From NCBI RefSeq assembly GCF_028009165.1, contig NC_079242.1:1240001-1304000 (forward strand): a DNA stretch of 64,000 nt, in the 5' to 3' direction. The stretch comes from Akanthomyces muscarius. Its lineage: Eukaryota > Ascomycota > Sordariomycetes > Hypocreales > Cordycipitaceae. Shown here in pieces: positions 1 through 11,534 of the stretch. The position numbers were made by a program, and so were the translations under genes. The notes below the pieces were generated by a model. The model was given only the letters and a program-made list of their open reading frames with translations, was not told the DNA's origin and did no database searches. Positions within the stretch are counted from its first letter, which is position 1. Each line of letters opens with the position of its first letter.

Positions 1-181
1 CGCGAATGTTTTTGGTATCGATCTGCCTGCCACGGCCATAGGCCTTCTTGGCCTCGCGCAAGCGCTTCATTCTCTCTTTTTCGTGCCGGGGAATGAGGTC
101 GGTTTTGGACTTTGTGGTTACCGTGACGGCGCCATTGTCGCGCACGGCGGCGCTGGCCTCAGCCACCACGTCTGTCGACAT
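1..181 (-). CDS. UTP7: U3 snoRNP / SSU processome WD protein Utp7 (N-terminal part)
   Basis: Only the first 60 codons are inside the window; the gene runs off the left edge. The ATG is at 181 on the minus strand. The visible N-terminus is a charged leader followed by a block around residues 40-60 (KAYGRGRQIDTKNIR) that matches the conserved stretch just before the WD repeats of Utp7/WDR46 as I recall it. Utp7 is a nucleolar WD-repeat component of the small-subunit processome, needed for 18S rRNA maturation. It is divergent from TSR1, another 40S biogenesis gene, with 625 bp between the two ATGs. The call rests on a short stretch, so it is moderately sure. Confidence 0.65.
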   Translation of the reverse strand, partial: MSTDVVAEASAAVRDNGAVTVTTKSKTDLIPRHEKERMKRLREAKKAYGRGRQIDTKNIR

Positions 182-806
182 TGTCGCGGTGCTCGGGTAG
201 ATTGGAAATGTGTTGATCGAGGTACAAGGATGACTTTGGCTGGTGGTTTGGTACAAAATTTCCTAGCATGCGAGTGGGCCTCGTCCGTTGCGCCGCCAGT
301 CAGTTCTAACTTCTGGGGACGTCCAGTCAAAGAAAAAAAAAAAGTTCTGTATCGATAAGCGCTGTCCATGCCCACTTGCCCGAAAGAGACTGCCATGTGC
401 AAGCAGCAGGGCAGTGGACTGTGCGAGGAGGTATCAATTCACAATTAATAAAGGGATCTATCTAGGAGGCTGCGTGTAACTTCAATCAGCCCCTACTTTA
501 TGTTAAAAATTTAAAATTTAAAAACCAAAAGTACTCCCACACACTCCGTACTACGCTCACGTTTGCCATCACGGTGTCGCATGGGGCATCCACCACTAAA
601 AACTTATCGGCGCTGGCCACACAAAAATTTCTCGATAACCATCCACACCCCGCCATCTGCCCGACCGCCGCCTCTGCAACTCTTGCGCCAGCTACCGCGG
701 TTTTCCAGCAGACATAAAACTTTCGTACTCGTGCCCAGCCGAAACCTGCACCCTATTCAACCTGGACTCTCTTCCTCTCCGCTTCAAAGCCGGTGGTGAC
801 GGCAAA
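182..806. promoter_or_regulatory. Shared divergent promoter of UTP7 and TSR1 with AAAAATTT elements
   Basis: This 625-bp interval separates two divergent ribosome-biogenesis genes. It holds two exact AAAAATTT octamers at 505-512 and 623-630, the second about 180 bp before the TSR1 ATG. These look like the rRNA-processing element (RRPE, core AAAAATTT) known upstream of yeast ribosome-biogenesis genes. I see no clear PAC (GATGAG) element. The TSR1-proximal 130 bp is pyrimidine rich, typical of fungal leaders. Function is inferred. Confidence 0.4.
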
Positions 807-3326
807 ATGCCTACCGCTGTGGCCCATTCGCATAGGCCTACCACCAAGGTCTCCCACAAGCCTTTTAAATCCAAGGCCGCCTCCAAGCACGAGCTACGAG
901 ACCGTGCCAAGGGTATGACGGACTCCTGGCTTCGCCTTGCTTCATTCCTGCCCAATAACTAACGTTTTTTGTCTTCTCCAACAGGCCGAGTTCCCAACGA
1001 AAAAGGATCGCGCAAGACACCCCACCAACAAGTCATGTCCAAGTTTGACCGACGAAACCAGGCCAAGCAGGCCCGCCTCACCAAGCACAAAGAGCATCTC
1101 AAGGGCACCTCCGTCTTCAACAACCGTGAGGGCGCTCCTAGAATTGTTGCCGTCCTGCCTTTGTGCCCCGATGGCGACGCTGCCGCCGCTATTCAGCAGC
1201 TCAACGGCAGCTTAGATATTACCGCCGACATTCAACCCGGCAACTTTCGAGTCCCCGTCGATCGCTTCAAGCAGAAGCTCCAATATATGCCCCTCCAGCG
1301 CGACCTCACCGAGTGCCTCGATGCGACCCGTGTTGCCGACTTTGTCGTTGTTGTTCTCTCTGCCTCCGTCGAGGTCGACCCTCTCGGCGAGCTCATTCTG
1401 CGCTCTGTCGAGAGCCAAGGCCTGTCAACTCTGTTCACCGTCGTTCAGGGCCTCGACCAAATTGAACCTGCCAAGCAGCGACCCGGCGTTGTCAGCTCCC
1501 TAAAGTCATTCATTACACATTTCCACCCAGAGCAGGAAAAAGTCTTCAACCTCGAAAATAGACAAGAATGCGCCAATTTGATGCGCTCGCTGTGCAGCAC
1601 AACACCTAAGGGTGTTCGGTGGAGGGACGAGCGCAGCTGGTTGCTCGCTGAGGATATTCAATTTGCCAACACAGAATCTGACGCTACTGTCTTTACCGGT
1701 GTCGTCCGCGGCCGCGGCCTCAAGGCCGATAGACTAGTACAAGTCGGTGACTGGGGTACTTTTCAGATCGAGAAAATCGTTGCTGCACCGCTCTCCAAAC
1801 ACGGCAAGGGCAATGCGACACAATCTGCTGAAGACGAGGCCAGCCAGGTTCTTGAAGAGCCTAGCGACGACCGCGATGACTTGAATGAGTTGGCGCCAGA
1901 GGACGTCCTGATGGACGCCGAGGAGCCTGAGGAGGGTGCTGCTGATGCCTCCAAGAAAGGTGTCCTGCTTGACGACCATCACTATTTCTCTGAGGAGGAC
2001 GAGAAGGAGGCGCAAGCAAAGAAGAAGGTCCCCAAGGGAACTTCCAAATACCAGTCAGCCTGGTACCTCGAAGATGTGTCTGACTCCGAGTCCGACATGG
2101 AAGATATGGAAATGGAAGACACACACGCCGACGAATACGAAGCCGCACCCGAAGACGGCATTGAGGGTCGTGCCCAACCTGAGCCCACAGAAGGTGGTCC
2201 TTCCGAGTACCCCCAGTCCGAAATGATGGAGGAGCTGGACGAGGCGGCCGACGCGGAGCAGCTGGCCCAGTACCGGTCCAAGAAGCGCGACGAGGCCGAG
2301 GATGACAAGGAGTTCCCTGATGAGATTGAGCTACTCCCTCACGTGCTCGCCCGCGAGCGCCTCTCCCGGTACCGCGGCCTCAAGAGCCTGCGCACCAGCG
2401 TGTGGCAGGAGGACGAGGACCGCGCCCACGAGCCCGAGGACTGGCGCCGCCTGCTTCGGGTCCCCGACTACGGTTCGTCCAAGTCGCGCGCCGTGCGCGA
2501 GGCCCTCGTCGGCGGTGTTGAGCCGGGCACGCGCGTGCACGTCTTTGTCCGGGGCATCTCCCCCAGCCTCGCGCAGTCGCACAAGCCGACGTCGCAGGTC
2601 GCGCTCTTCTCGCTCTTCCGCCACGAGCACAAGAAGACGGCCGTCAACTATCTCTTCAACCTGAGCACCGACTACGGCAAGTCGGTCAAGTCCAAGGAGG
2701 AAATCATTGTGCAGTGCGGGCCCCGCCGCATGGTCATCAACCCGCTCTTCTCGCAGGCGGGCACCACGCCCAACGACGTACACAAATACGCCCGCTACCT
2801 GCACCCCGGCGGCAGCGCCATTGCCACCTTTATGGGGCCCGTCACCTGGGGCGCCGTCCCCGTTCTCTTCTTCAAGCGCACGACGCCCGGCGAGGTCATC
2901 GGTGATGACGAGGATGGCCCGGGCAGCCCGGGCCTCGCCCTCATCGGCACCGGCACCGCGCTGCCGCCCTCGACCAACCGCGTCATCGCCAAGCGCATCA
3001 TTCTGACGGGCCACCCGTACCACATCAACAAGAAGATTGTCACCATCCGCTACATGTTCTTCAACCGCGAGGATGTCGAGTGGTTCAAGGCCATGCCGCT
3101 GTGGACGCGGCGCGGCCGCAGCGGCTACCTCAAGGAGCCGCTCGGCACGCACGGTTACTTCAAGGCTACCTTTGACGGACGCATCAACCCGCAGGACTCA
3201 ATCGGCATCAGCCTGTACAAGAGAGTCTGGCCGCGCGACGCGGCGCCGATCAAGGAGCCTCTGCTGGGTGCCGGGGCTGGTGCTGCCAGTGCTGTCGAAG
3301 CTGATGGCGACGTGACCATGGCGTAA
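807..3326 (+). CDS. TSR1: Ribosome biogenesis protein Tsr1 (pre-40S assembly factor)
   Basis: Exons 807-912 and 985-3326, 815 residues. The short first exon encodes the lysine-rich N-terminus (MPTAVAHSHRPTTKVSHKPF); the 72-nt intron has donor GTATGA, CTAAC and CAACAG, and rejoins as AKG-RVPNEKG. Tsr1 is a GTPase-like but inactive relative of Bms1 that binds pre-40S particles and blocks premature subunit joining. The AARP2CN-type region lies roughly at residues 240-310, a long acidic insert (strings of D/E) at about 320-480, and the conserved DUF663/RIBIOP_C block toward the C-terminus with GHPYHINKKIVTIRYMFF and GYLKEPLGTHGYFKATFDG. Length fits fungal Tsr1 (about 790-820). The start is the first ATG that keeps the basic N-terminus. 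Confidence 0.95.
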
Positions 3327-3594
3327 AGAGGGTACACGAGATATGATTTTAAAAAAAGACAAAAAATGGGCAAATAACGACGAGAGAGAGATGGGATTCA
3401 CGCTTATATATCATGACAACGGACTACGCATCAACGTGTTGGGAAAACAGGATTATTAGGTTAAGAAAAAAAGCACATTAAATTCAGTGAATTATATTTT
3501 GAACCATAGGAATCGGCCAGCTCCAGCGACTCTCTTTTTATACATGTTTTCATAATGTCACCTTGGAATATTGCAGCTTGGTATCGCCGTTCTT

Positions 3595-4508
3595 TTACTT
3601 CTTCAAACTCTCCAGGCCAGGCGTCGGCCTGGGTCCGCCCTGGCTCCTCCTCTCCTCCTCGGCGCCGCTCGCCTTCCAGGCGCTCAGGATCAGGTTGACA
3701 ATGTGCTGAACGCCGACGTCCTTTTTGACCTGCGCGAAGACGGTGGGCCCGCCCTCGCGCATCTTGCGGGCGTCGCGCTCCATGACGCCCAGGTCGGCAC
3801 CGACGGCCTCGGCCAGGTCCGTCTTGTTGACGACGAGCAGGTCGCTCTGCGTGATGCCGGGGCCGCCCTTGCGCGGGACCTTGTCGCCGCCGCTGACGTC
3901 GATGACGTAGATTATAAAGTCGGCGAGCTCGCGGCTGTAGTTGGCGGCCAGGTTGTCGCCGCCCGACTCGATGAGGAGCAGGTCCGTGGCGAACTCGCGG
4001 TGCAGGTCCTCGAGGGCGGCCAGGTTGGCCGAGATGTCCTCGCGGACGGCGGCGTGCGGGCAGCCGCCCGTCTCGATGGCGCGGATGCGCTCGGGCGGCA
4101 GCGCGGCGTGGCGCGTCAGGAACTCGGCGTCCTCGCGCGTGAAGATGTCGTTGGTCACGGCCGCGAGGCAGTACTCCTGGCGGAGAGCGAGGCAGAGGGC
4201 GAGCATGAGCGCCGTCTTGCCGGAGCCGACGGGCCTAGTTTTGGTTTGCGGTGTTAGCATTCCCAGCTTGAATGAGTTCTTCTCTCATGTTCTTCAACAG
4301 TGGATAAGGAGATGATGGACAGAAGGAAAACACACCCGCCAATTCCAACGGTAAAGGCTCGATCGGACCACTCCCGGCCCTCGACGATGGGCATCTCGCG
4401 CCCAACGTAGCTGCCCGGGCCATCGAGAATCTCGTGTGAGTGGCCGTGCTCCTGGGCGTTGAAGCCGCCATCATGTGCGTGGGAGACGCCTTCGTGTGAG
4501 TGCGACAT
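3595..4508 (-). CDS. ureG: Urease accessory GTPase UreG
   Basis: Exons 4336-4508 and 3595-4234 (minus), 270 residues; the intron starts GTGTGT and ends CTAG. UreG is a SIMIBI-class GTPase that delivers nickel to apo-urease with UreD and UreF in the cytosol. The P-loop GPVGSGKT at residues 58-65 is rebuilt exactly across the splice junction. Further signatures are the nickel-binding CPH motif (residues 116-118, context [13 protein letters not shown]), ESGGDN near 148-153 and NKTD near 194-197. The first 30 residues are histidine rich (HSHEG, HAHDGG, EHGHSH), as in fungal and plant UreG, and probably bind Ni. The ATG at 4508 includes this His-rich leader. No other urease gene is in the window. 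Confidence 0.95.
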
Positions 4509-5113
4509 AATTTCAGCTACTCTACTGGTTTTTATCCAAGTCGGATGAATTGGAAGAGAAGACTGCAGGAAAGTTTGGATGAGAGTGAGGGGGGCGAATG
4601 GCAAGGTTGTAAGTTATCGGGTGCGTCGTAGTGGGGGGCTCGGCGCGGGGCGCTATCAACGGCCAAAAAAAAGCAAAGAGCTGCCCTTACTCTGTTGGTA
4701 GCTCGGAGACGGCCGGAGCTCTACGTAGAGAAGCTTTCGCCGAATATTCCGCTATTGACTGTTTGTCTGGGGCGATCAAATTGAAGTGTCGTCGATCGAG
4801 AGTTCAATACCAACTGGAGCTTGACTTTTTGAGTCTGCTTCGTTTCATGTGTTGGTGTTCAACATCAAGGTCAATTTTATCGGTTGCAGAACAGCGGTTC
4901 GGTTGCTTGTAAATAGAAAAGCACAACGGCTTCTGAAAAGTTACATTTTAGACAGAAGAAAACATGTTTGGTAGATGTCTATTTTTCGAATCGTAATTTA
5001 CAAGTCCTCGGCGGAGTAGTACACATGCCAGTTCAGCCCGCCTCCCAGCAGACCAGCTCAGCAATAAACAGCTTTGAAATCCAGCAGCGCTGATGATTAA
5101 CACACGAAGCGCT
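4509..5113. other. Intergenic: ureG upstream region and uL24m 3' flank
   Basis: A 605-bp gap between two minus-strand genes. It must hold the ureG promoter and the uL24m terminator. Reading frames are short and lack coding bias. Nothing further was recognised. Confidence 0.5.
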
Positions 5114-6271
5114 TTACTGCTTCGACTCAACCTCTGATACACCAGCTCTCTCCAACGCCTCGGCCTTGCTCTTGGCCATGACTTGGCCAATCTTGGCCAG
5201 CATGTCCTCGGACAGCTCGGGCTCGCCAGCAGCATCGCGAATGGCCCGCTGCATCTCGTTGAACTCTTCCAGCGGCGTCTGCATGGCACGCACAGTCTTG
5301 CCCTTGCGAGCCTTGGCCTCCGTTTCCGTCTCCTTCTCGGCCACGTACCAGTCCTCGTGTCTGGTTCTGAACTTGGAGTACTTGTTGCGCAGCTCGTCGA
5401 TGACGCCCCCGGGCATGGGCGGCGCGGTGAGGCTGTAGTAGAACGTGCGCTCCTCGACCTGGTCACGGGCCGTGTCGTTGGCGGTCATCTCGAACTCGGG
5501 CGCCACCGTCTCGGGCCAGGGAATGATTCTGTTGAGGCTGGGCACTATGCGATCCCATTTGTTGCCGTAGCGCCACCGCTCAATGGTCATGTTGGGCGAC
5601 TCCATTCTCGGCGGCACGGCCTTGAGCTGTCTGACAATGGTATCCTTGGTGACGCCCGTTACGGGATCGGGCAGAGGGTATACGAGTCGGACCGCGTCGA
5701 TGGAAAGGGGCATGGCCTGTGAGCGGGGTGGTTGGTCGAGCATGCTCTGGACCATGGCCTGGAGAAGTCGTTAGCACATTTGGGATTGTATTGATGCCAA
5801 TAGGTCGCTCCGTACTCTGTTGTGGTTTTCTAGGGTAAGGGAGCCAGTCTCGGGCTGGATCGTCTTGATAGTGTCGATCTTGCCCTTGTCGTGGCCCTCG
5901 AAGATGACAACTCTGTCGCCAGGGGCCAGATTAAGCATCTTGGCGCCTCCAGCCCAAGCGCAACGCTTTTCAGCGACCTTGTTTTGGTACTTGATCTGGC
6001 CGTAGTTGCTCCAGTCCGCACGGATCGGGTGCATCACGACACCGTGGTTGTTGAAGCCGAGATCGCGCTGAGGGGCCAGGGGACCAAGCTCCCAGTCCTC
6101 CTTGGTAGCCTTTTTAGCATCCTTGATATTGTTGATGATTTCTCGGTTGGCCTGCTTTATAGTTTCTTGGGCGCGATAGTGCGTTTGAATCTTCTGTCGC
6201 CTCGCTATCCGTTGACTTCTGCGAGTGGCCGAGCGCTGGGCGTGCGCCACACGTCTGACAATCTTGTCCAT
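5114..6271 (-). CDS. MRPL40: Mitochondrial large-subunit ribosomal protein uL24m
   Basis: Exons 5816-6271 and 5114-5758 (minus), 366 residues, one 57-nt phase-0 intron (GTACGG to CTCCAG) joining HNR to AMVQ. The N-terminus is strongly basic (MDKIVRRVAHAQRSATRRSQ), suiting a mitochondrial import signal. A KOW motif sits at about residues 107-150 (APGDRVVIFEGHDKGKIDTI), diagnostic of L24/L26 proteins. The C-terminal extension with PPMPGGVIDELRNKYSKFRT is typical of fungal MRPL40/YmL40, far longer than bacterial L24 (about 104). It is a structural protein of the mitochondrial 54S subunit. Confidence 0.88.
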
Positions 6272-7074
6272 GGCGGTTCTGTTACGGGGCTCCTACGGAT
6301 CGATTGAGATATAGGAGAATCAATTGGGGATTGCGTGTTGAATTTCGCTCGGTGGCAGACGTGGCGCCTGATCGAGGACGTCGATGATTGAGCCAGGGTC
6401 GCGTGCAGTTGATGCGAAAAGGAATTTCGGGGGAAGAGCTGCGAAAATCCCGAAAGGGTAAGGCGGTATGGGCGGCGTAACGCAGCCTACCCTGTATGTG
6501 CAATTTTGCGTCCCCGGCTTTTCTCGCGCCAAAACTTTGGTGTTTGAAAACAAAAACGAACCGACTTTTGGGATAATAAAATGTGTCCTTCAACAAGTTG
6601 CAATTGCAAGGGAGCCATGTTGTCTTTGCTGTGTCAGTGGCTTGACGGTGCGGTGACTAGAGGCAAGGGGTAATGCAGAAAAGACACAACGATGGTGGTT
6701 CGCCAGCATGAAGCCGCAGAAATAGAGGGGGGAAACAGAGGAAATAAGAAGAACGAGGGAATTAGGAAGAAAAAAAGTAGAGAATAGAGATACTACAGAG
6801 GGGAATGAAAGATAAAAAGAGGCAACAAGTTTTTTATGTTCACTTAAGCGAAACGTCTTTTTTTGTCACCCGAGAGCGGGCCGCGAAGCTTTCCTCAACC
6901 ATAGTCTTGCTCAAAACATCATTCTGTCTGTGTGTAGAGCGGGTATCATTTCACGGCGAAATTGGTTACTGGCCTCTTACTCTCGATACTATGTCAAAAA
7001 AAAAAAACACCCCCTAGACTACGCCCTAGTTAAGACGGCCGGGCGATCGCGGTCCAAGGCTGCTTGCCTCCATC
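6272..7074. other. Intergenic: uL24m upstream region
   Basis: About 800 bp upstream of the uL24m start. Frames are short and biased to A/T at third positions. Purine-rich tracts lie near 6720-6830. No gene supported. Confidence 0.5.
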
Positions 7075-7191
7075 ATGTCCGAAACCGCGGGTTCTTTCCC
7101 GCTGCTCAGTCTTTCATGGGAGATTCGACGCCCTATTATTATCGATGTTCTCAAGCGTAGACGCAAAAGCGAGCATAATTTCAACAGGTGA
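7075..7191 (+). pseudogene. Truncated F-box-like (2EXR-type) relic
   Basis: The frame from ATG 7075 gives 38 residues ending in TGA at 7189-7191. It carries FPLLSLSWEIRRPIIIDVLK, which resembles the N-terminal motif of the large fungal F-box-like/2EXR families (usual form FPxLPxEIRRxIY). The match stops after about 35 residues; downstream DNA is AT-rich with stops in all frames. A GT at the end of the frame (AACAG/GTGATT) could be a donor, so a short first exon cannot be excluded, but no continuation was found. Probably a remnant of an accessory gene. Confidence 0.35.
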
Positions 7192-9135
7192 TTCATCGAG
7201 CGTCGGGTGTCCAAGAACTCATTCAAAATTTCAAGTATTAGTTGCAATTTATGTACTTGTTAGCTTACTTATGTAAATCTTGAGAAGATGAATGGGCAAT
7301 CATGTTTTCCGGTGCATGCTCTGCTAGAATTAGGGCGAAAATCGTACCACTTTACTTATTTATGACTGCAACGGGAAAGATGCGTTTCATCTTCTACTTA
7401 GCACGCGTGGCCTGAACGTGCCGGCGCCATGCCGATCTTGACTGCTTTGTTTCAAGCAAAACGGCATCTTGGGACTCGGCCGAACCAATGGGCGCTGGCA
7501 AGGCGACTGGATCCCACCTAAAGACGGAATAGAGAGGGCACAAACTGCACCTTGAGTTCTACCAGTATATTCGTGACTGTGGCGGCGAAGGCTTGGTTTA
7601 AGCATTGTGACAAGCCCCGTTGCTTTAAAAAAAAAACATTCATAATCCGTAATTATGCTTGGAATTACCTATGCAATGGTAGCATTCTGCACCAGTCGCC
7701 TCATTGCCTTGTCGCATTAGTGTAGTGCGTCGTGGTGCGTCTACGACCAGCTTTGGAAGCGGTCCTAGTAAGGTATGAACCCCAGGGGGGACAAAGCGAC
7801 CGTGGGACGGGTGCAAGCAAGCTGTAATAGTTGTATAAGGTGTAGTCTAGACATGATGAGTTCGCGAGCGCCTCCAGGGCGAATTCGCATGCTTGGCGAT
7901 TCCTGGAGTCATGCATGCTCACTGCACTGATACTGGTTACCAAAGATGGGTAGTAATTGGTGCAATTCTCGTTAGCTACCTACCTACCTAGGCAACCAGG
8001 CAGGCAGTGGTTCGATGGGCGTCACATGTTATTATTGCTAGTGTTGTGGCCCAGAGTTTATCTGCCCGTAGACGGGTGTATGTACTACCAGAAAAGATTT
8101 GACCCAAAAAAGGATGAAATGCGCCGAGTCACTGAAGCCATTTATGTATGCGGCCGATGACAAGTAACATTAGCGTTGAAACGACAGGGGTTTTTATATT
8201 TTTATATGAGAGGTACAAGTGGTCGCTCACTGCTGGTATTATTAGAATGAGTGAAGATTGAGCACGGAGTGTTTTGAGAATGAGAATGGCGAATTTGATA
8301 ATTATTCATCTTGCATCAGCAGTGAATCAGTGCCACGCAGAGACACGCAGGCAAAGTGTGCATGCTTCCAGGAGTCGGAGATGACAAGTTGATAGAGGCA
8401 ACCATGCAGCTTATTGCGGCTGTAGCGAGACATGGGCAATAGACCGGCCCAGCTGATGGACAGCACAACACTGCACAGCCCAGCCTCAGCCTCAGGCTGG
8501 TCAACCAGGTTCTCTGGAGGCAGCGGTTGAGGACAAAGATGTGCCTGGCGGCGCCTGGCAGCAGCCTGGAAAAGAGTTCGGAGGTAACTTGGTCCGGGTA
8601 CACGCTCAGAGACCTGTTCCCTGTAACTTTTTTAATGTAGGTAGCTGTAGGAAACTGGAAACAGGTACCCTTCAGGGGCTAGCGGCAGGAGCACAGCGGC
8701 TGGCGCGCGCTGTAGCTTGGTTTCGCAGGCAGCCCGCCAGTCGGACCAGCACAGCCCGCCTGTCAGAGGCGAAAGCGAAAGAAAGGCAAGCAAGCCCAGC
8801 AGGGCAGCTCAACCAGCACACACACGTCGGCAGGCCCAGACCCAGCGCAGCCAACCAGTCGCAGCAGCTATCTATTGTACCTTTTACCTGTGCTTTGGGC
8901 CAGGGAGGTACCTCGACCACCAGCTCCCAGCTCCCAGACCAGCCCAGCATCCGTCCTTCTCCTCTCCACCCGTCACAAACCCCCTTCTGACGTTCGCCTT
9001 TCGCTCCTCCATCCACCAACTGCCATCCTCCACCACTCCCAACCCGTGCATCTCATCTGCTCTCCTTGCCATCTTTTCCCCCTAACAGTCTTTCCACTCG
9101 ACTTCACCCTCACATCCCTCCCCCAAATACACACC
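7192..9135. other. Long upstream region of RHO1
   Basis: Nearly 2 kb without a supported gene. AT-rich from 7200 to 8300, then increasingly C-rich; from about 8880 to 9135 it is a CT-rich leader typical of highly expressed fungal genes. A CTAC-tetramer run ending in CCTAGG lies at 7977-7992. Several frames are open for 100-150 codons in the C-rich part but encode only low-complexity Ser/Pro/Gln peptides. Confidence 0.5.
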
Positions 9136-10363
9136 ATGGCTGAAATCCGCCGAAAGCTCGTCATCGTCGGCGACGGTGCCTGCGGCAAAACCTGTCTGTT
9201 GATGTTAGTACCACTAGTCGCCTCGTCTTCTCCGCCTGCCACCCGACACGCAACCCCCCAGCAAGACCCGCGACCTCATCGCCATTCCCATCAACATTGT
9301 GCTAACTTTGCTTTCCAGCGTCTTTTCCAAGGGCACTTTCCCCGAGGTAAGCTCTCCTTGCTCGTCTTGAGCCTCCCCTATTCTCGGCGGCCGCCCGCGA
9401 CGCCGCCATTGCAACCCGCCTGCCTACCTGCCTACCCCCGACCGATCGCCACCGACAACAGTGTGCATGACGACGCACCAGCCCAACCCCCAATCTCGCC
9501 GACACGCGCCTTCACACTTCTCCGACTCCCGTCAAAAATCAATTTGAGTCACGTTGATTTTTTCTCGAGTTACTTGCCGCTAACTCGCTGTTCTTTACCT
9601 TGTCCAGGTCTACGTCCCCACCGTCTTCGAAAACTATGTCGCCGACGTCGAGGTTGACGGCAAGCACGTTGAGCTGGCCCTTTGGGATACTGCTGGCCAG
9701 GAGGATTACGATCGTCTTCGCCCCCTCTCGTACCCCGACTCGCATGTTATTCTGATTTGCTTCGCCATTGACTCCCCCGACTCTCTCGACAACGTCCAGG
9801 AGAAGGTACAGTTTCACAACCACAACCCCCGGTCACGCGGCCGTTGCACCCGTGAGATTTCCGCTAACCGTTGCGCCATCACCACAGTGGATCTCTGAGG
9901 TCCTTCACTTCTGCCAGGGCCTCCCCATCATTCTTGTTGGCTGCAAGAAGGATCTCCGCTACGACCAAAAGGTTACAAACGAGCTGGCCAAGACGAGCCA
10001 GAAGCCCGTCAGCCCCGAAGAGGTATGCCGCATTCCCTGTGCTCCCGTGTGCTTTTGTGTCCCCCACGCGACCCCGAGCGTAACCCGTCATTTCGACTCT
10101 GCGCGCCAGACGTTTCGTGATTCGGCGTAGACCCGTCGACACTCGCCCGGCCAACTGCCGCACCCGCATGTCTCGCGCTTACGTCCATCGGCTAACACTT
10201 GAAACAGGGAGAGGAGATTCGCAAGAAGATTGGTGCCTACAAGTACCTCGAGTGCTCGGCCAAGACCAACGAAGGCGTCCACGAGGTTTTCGAGCACGCC
10301 ACCCGCGCTGCTCTGCTTTCGCGCAGTAGCCGCACCAAGCACAAGAAGTGCCGCATTTTGTAA
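9136..10363 (+). CDS. rho1: Rho-type small GTPase Rho1
   Basis: Five exons: 9136-9203, 9319-9346, 9608-9805, 9888-10022, 10208-10363; 194 residues. Exon 2 has only 28 nt. Rho1 is the GTP-binding regulatory subunit of beta-1,3-glucan synthase and activates Pkc1 for cell-wall integrity and polarised growth. G1 GDGACGKT is at residues 12-19, the effector loop YVPTVFENY at 34-42, G3 DTAGQE at 59-64, the Rho insert near 122-145, G5 ECSAKT at 158-163, and the C-terminus is basic followed by CRIL, a CaaX box whose final Leu predicts geranylgeranylation. The start [14 protein letters not shown] is nearly invariant in ascomycete Rho1. Insert and tail differ slightly from the commonest Rho1 versions as I recall them, so a close paralogue is possible. 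Confidence 0.92.
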
Positions 10364-11359
10364 AGAGCCAACTCGCGCGGGCACCTCGACAACGGATATG
10401 GCCTGGACCTCATGCTCATGTTAGCTTCCTCGGCGCAGGCCGATCCCGCGTTGCAAACTTTTAAACAATCCTCGCGACTCTGACCAGCAGCACGACCCGC
10501 CTCGGCTGCTTCATCAGGGGAGAAAGGTGACGGCTCGGATCAGACAGACTGGCAAGCCGTCTACATAGGTTGTCGTATTTTGGAGTTTTTTAGATGTCAC
10601 CCGGCTTGTACCTTGGCTTTGATTTGACGCGTGGACTTGCGGATGTGGATTGAGCGAGTGAGGTGCTAGAAGGGCCATAATTAATACGTCTTTGATTTGT
10701 TATCATTTGGCCGAGCAGGGCTGTGTCCCTGTTCTTGCTGCTGCTACAAGCCGAGACTGGCTCGTCTTCTGGTGCCTACCGTGGGTGAGCATCATGATGG
10801 CCAGACCGACTAGCGATATATGTATGGGGGGCCATGCTGGGCGTGTTTCTTTTACATTTGTTTTGTGTGTGCGTGCTTTTCTGCAGACTGTTTGATAGCG
10901 GAGGACAAGGAACAGCAAAGAGAAAGAGAGAGACAGGCCGATGAGGAAGATTATGTGCGGCCTCGAACTATGCTGCACATGAGACGCGAGCTCCAGTTCC
11001 TGGAGCTCGCCACAATATAACTCTCTTACATTTCTACTTTGCCTGTCTTGTATAGTCAAACTTAAAGTGCATGCATGTCTCGTGTGTCACAGTGGAAGGC
11101 GTTGTAAATCAGTTGCTGAATTGTCTTGAGAGAACCGTGACTGTCATCGTGATCATCCGAGCGTCATCTAACCAATCTCTCCACGCCTCGTAAACTCCGT
11201 TTCCTATGCCTTATTCTTCTTCATCGTCGTCGTCGTCACATCATAATCGCCGCTACTCTACACGTCTTCTCCCGGTCTTTCCCATATCGACAGCACTGGA
11301 ACGCCGGCATCTCCCCAGCGCTTGTCAAAATGGCCCGTCAGTTTCTTTACCAACCGTAT
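10364..11359. other. Intergenic: RHO1 3' flank
   Basis: About 1 kb between RHO1 (plus) and the zinc-ribbon microprotein (minus), so a convergent arrangement. Probably contains a long RHO1 3' UTR. A short serine run could be read from the (TCG)n-like tract near 11220, but this is low complexity. No gene seen. Confidence 0.5.
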
Positions 11360-11534
11360 TTAGTTGGGGCAAGTCTAGCCAAAGCAAACTCCCGTGTTAG
11401 TTGTACGCTTTTTGGAGGTTGGGAGAGGAAGAAGAAGAAGAACGTACGGCGCCGCAGCTGCCGCAGGTCTTGCCGCCGTCGCTGATGGCGGAGCTGCACT
11501 TGGGGCAGGTGGTGTGGTTGTAGTTGACGAGCAT
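11360..11534 (-). CDS. 33-residue zinc-ribbon-like microprotein
   Basis: Two exons on the minus strand: 11448-11534 (29 codons) and 11360-11374 (4 codons plus TAA), split by a 73-nt intron with donor GTACGT, an internal CTAAC and acceptor GGCTAG, phase 0. The protein starts MLVNYNHTTCPKCSSAIS and continues with KTCGSCGA followed by TCPN. The CPKC and CGSC pairs 15 residues apart would bind one zinc ion like a miniature zinc ribbon; a fifth Cys lies in the last tetrapeptide. Codons are C/G-ending, intron signals are textbook, and the second exon is just long enough to end the protein. I do not know its function. It is too small for standard gene finders. Confidence 0.6.
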
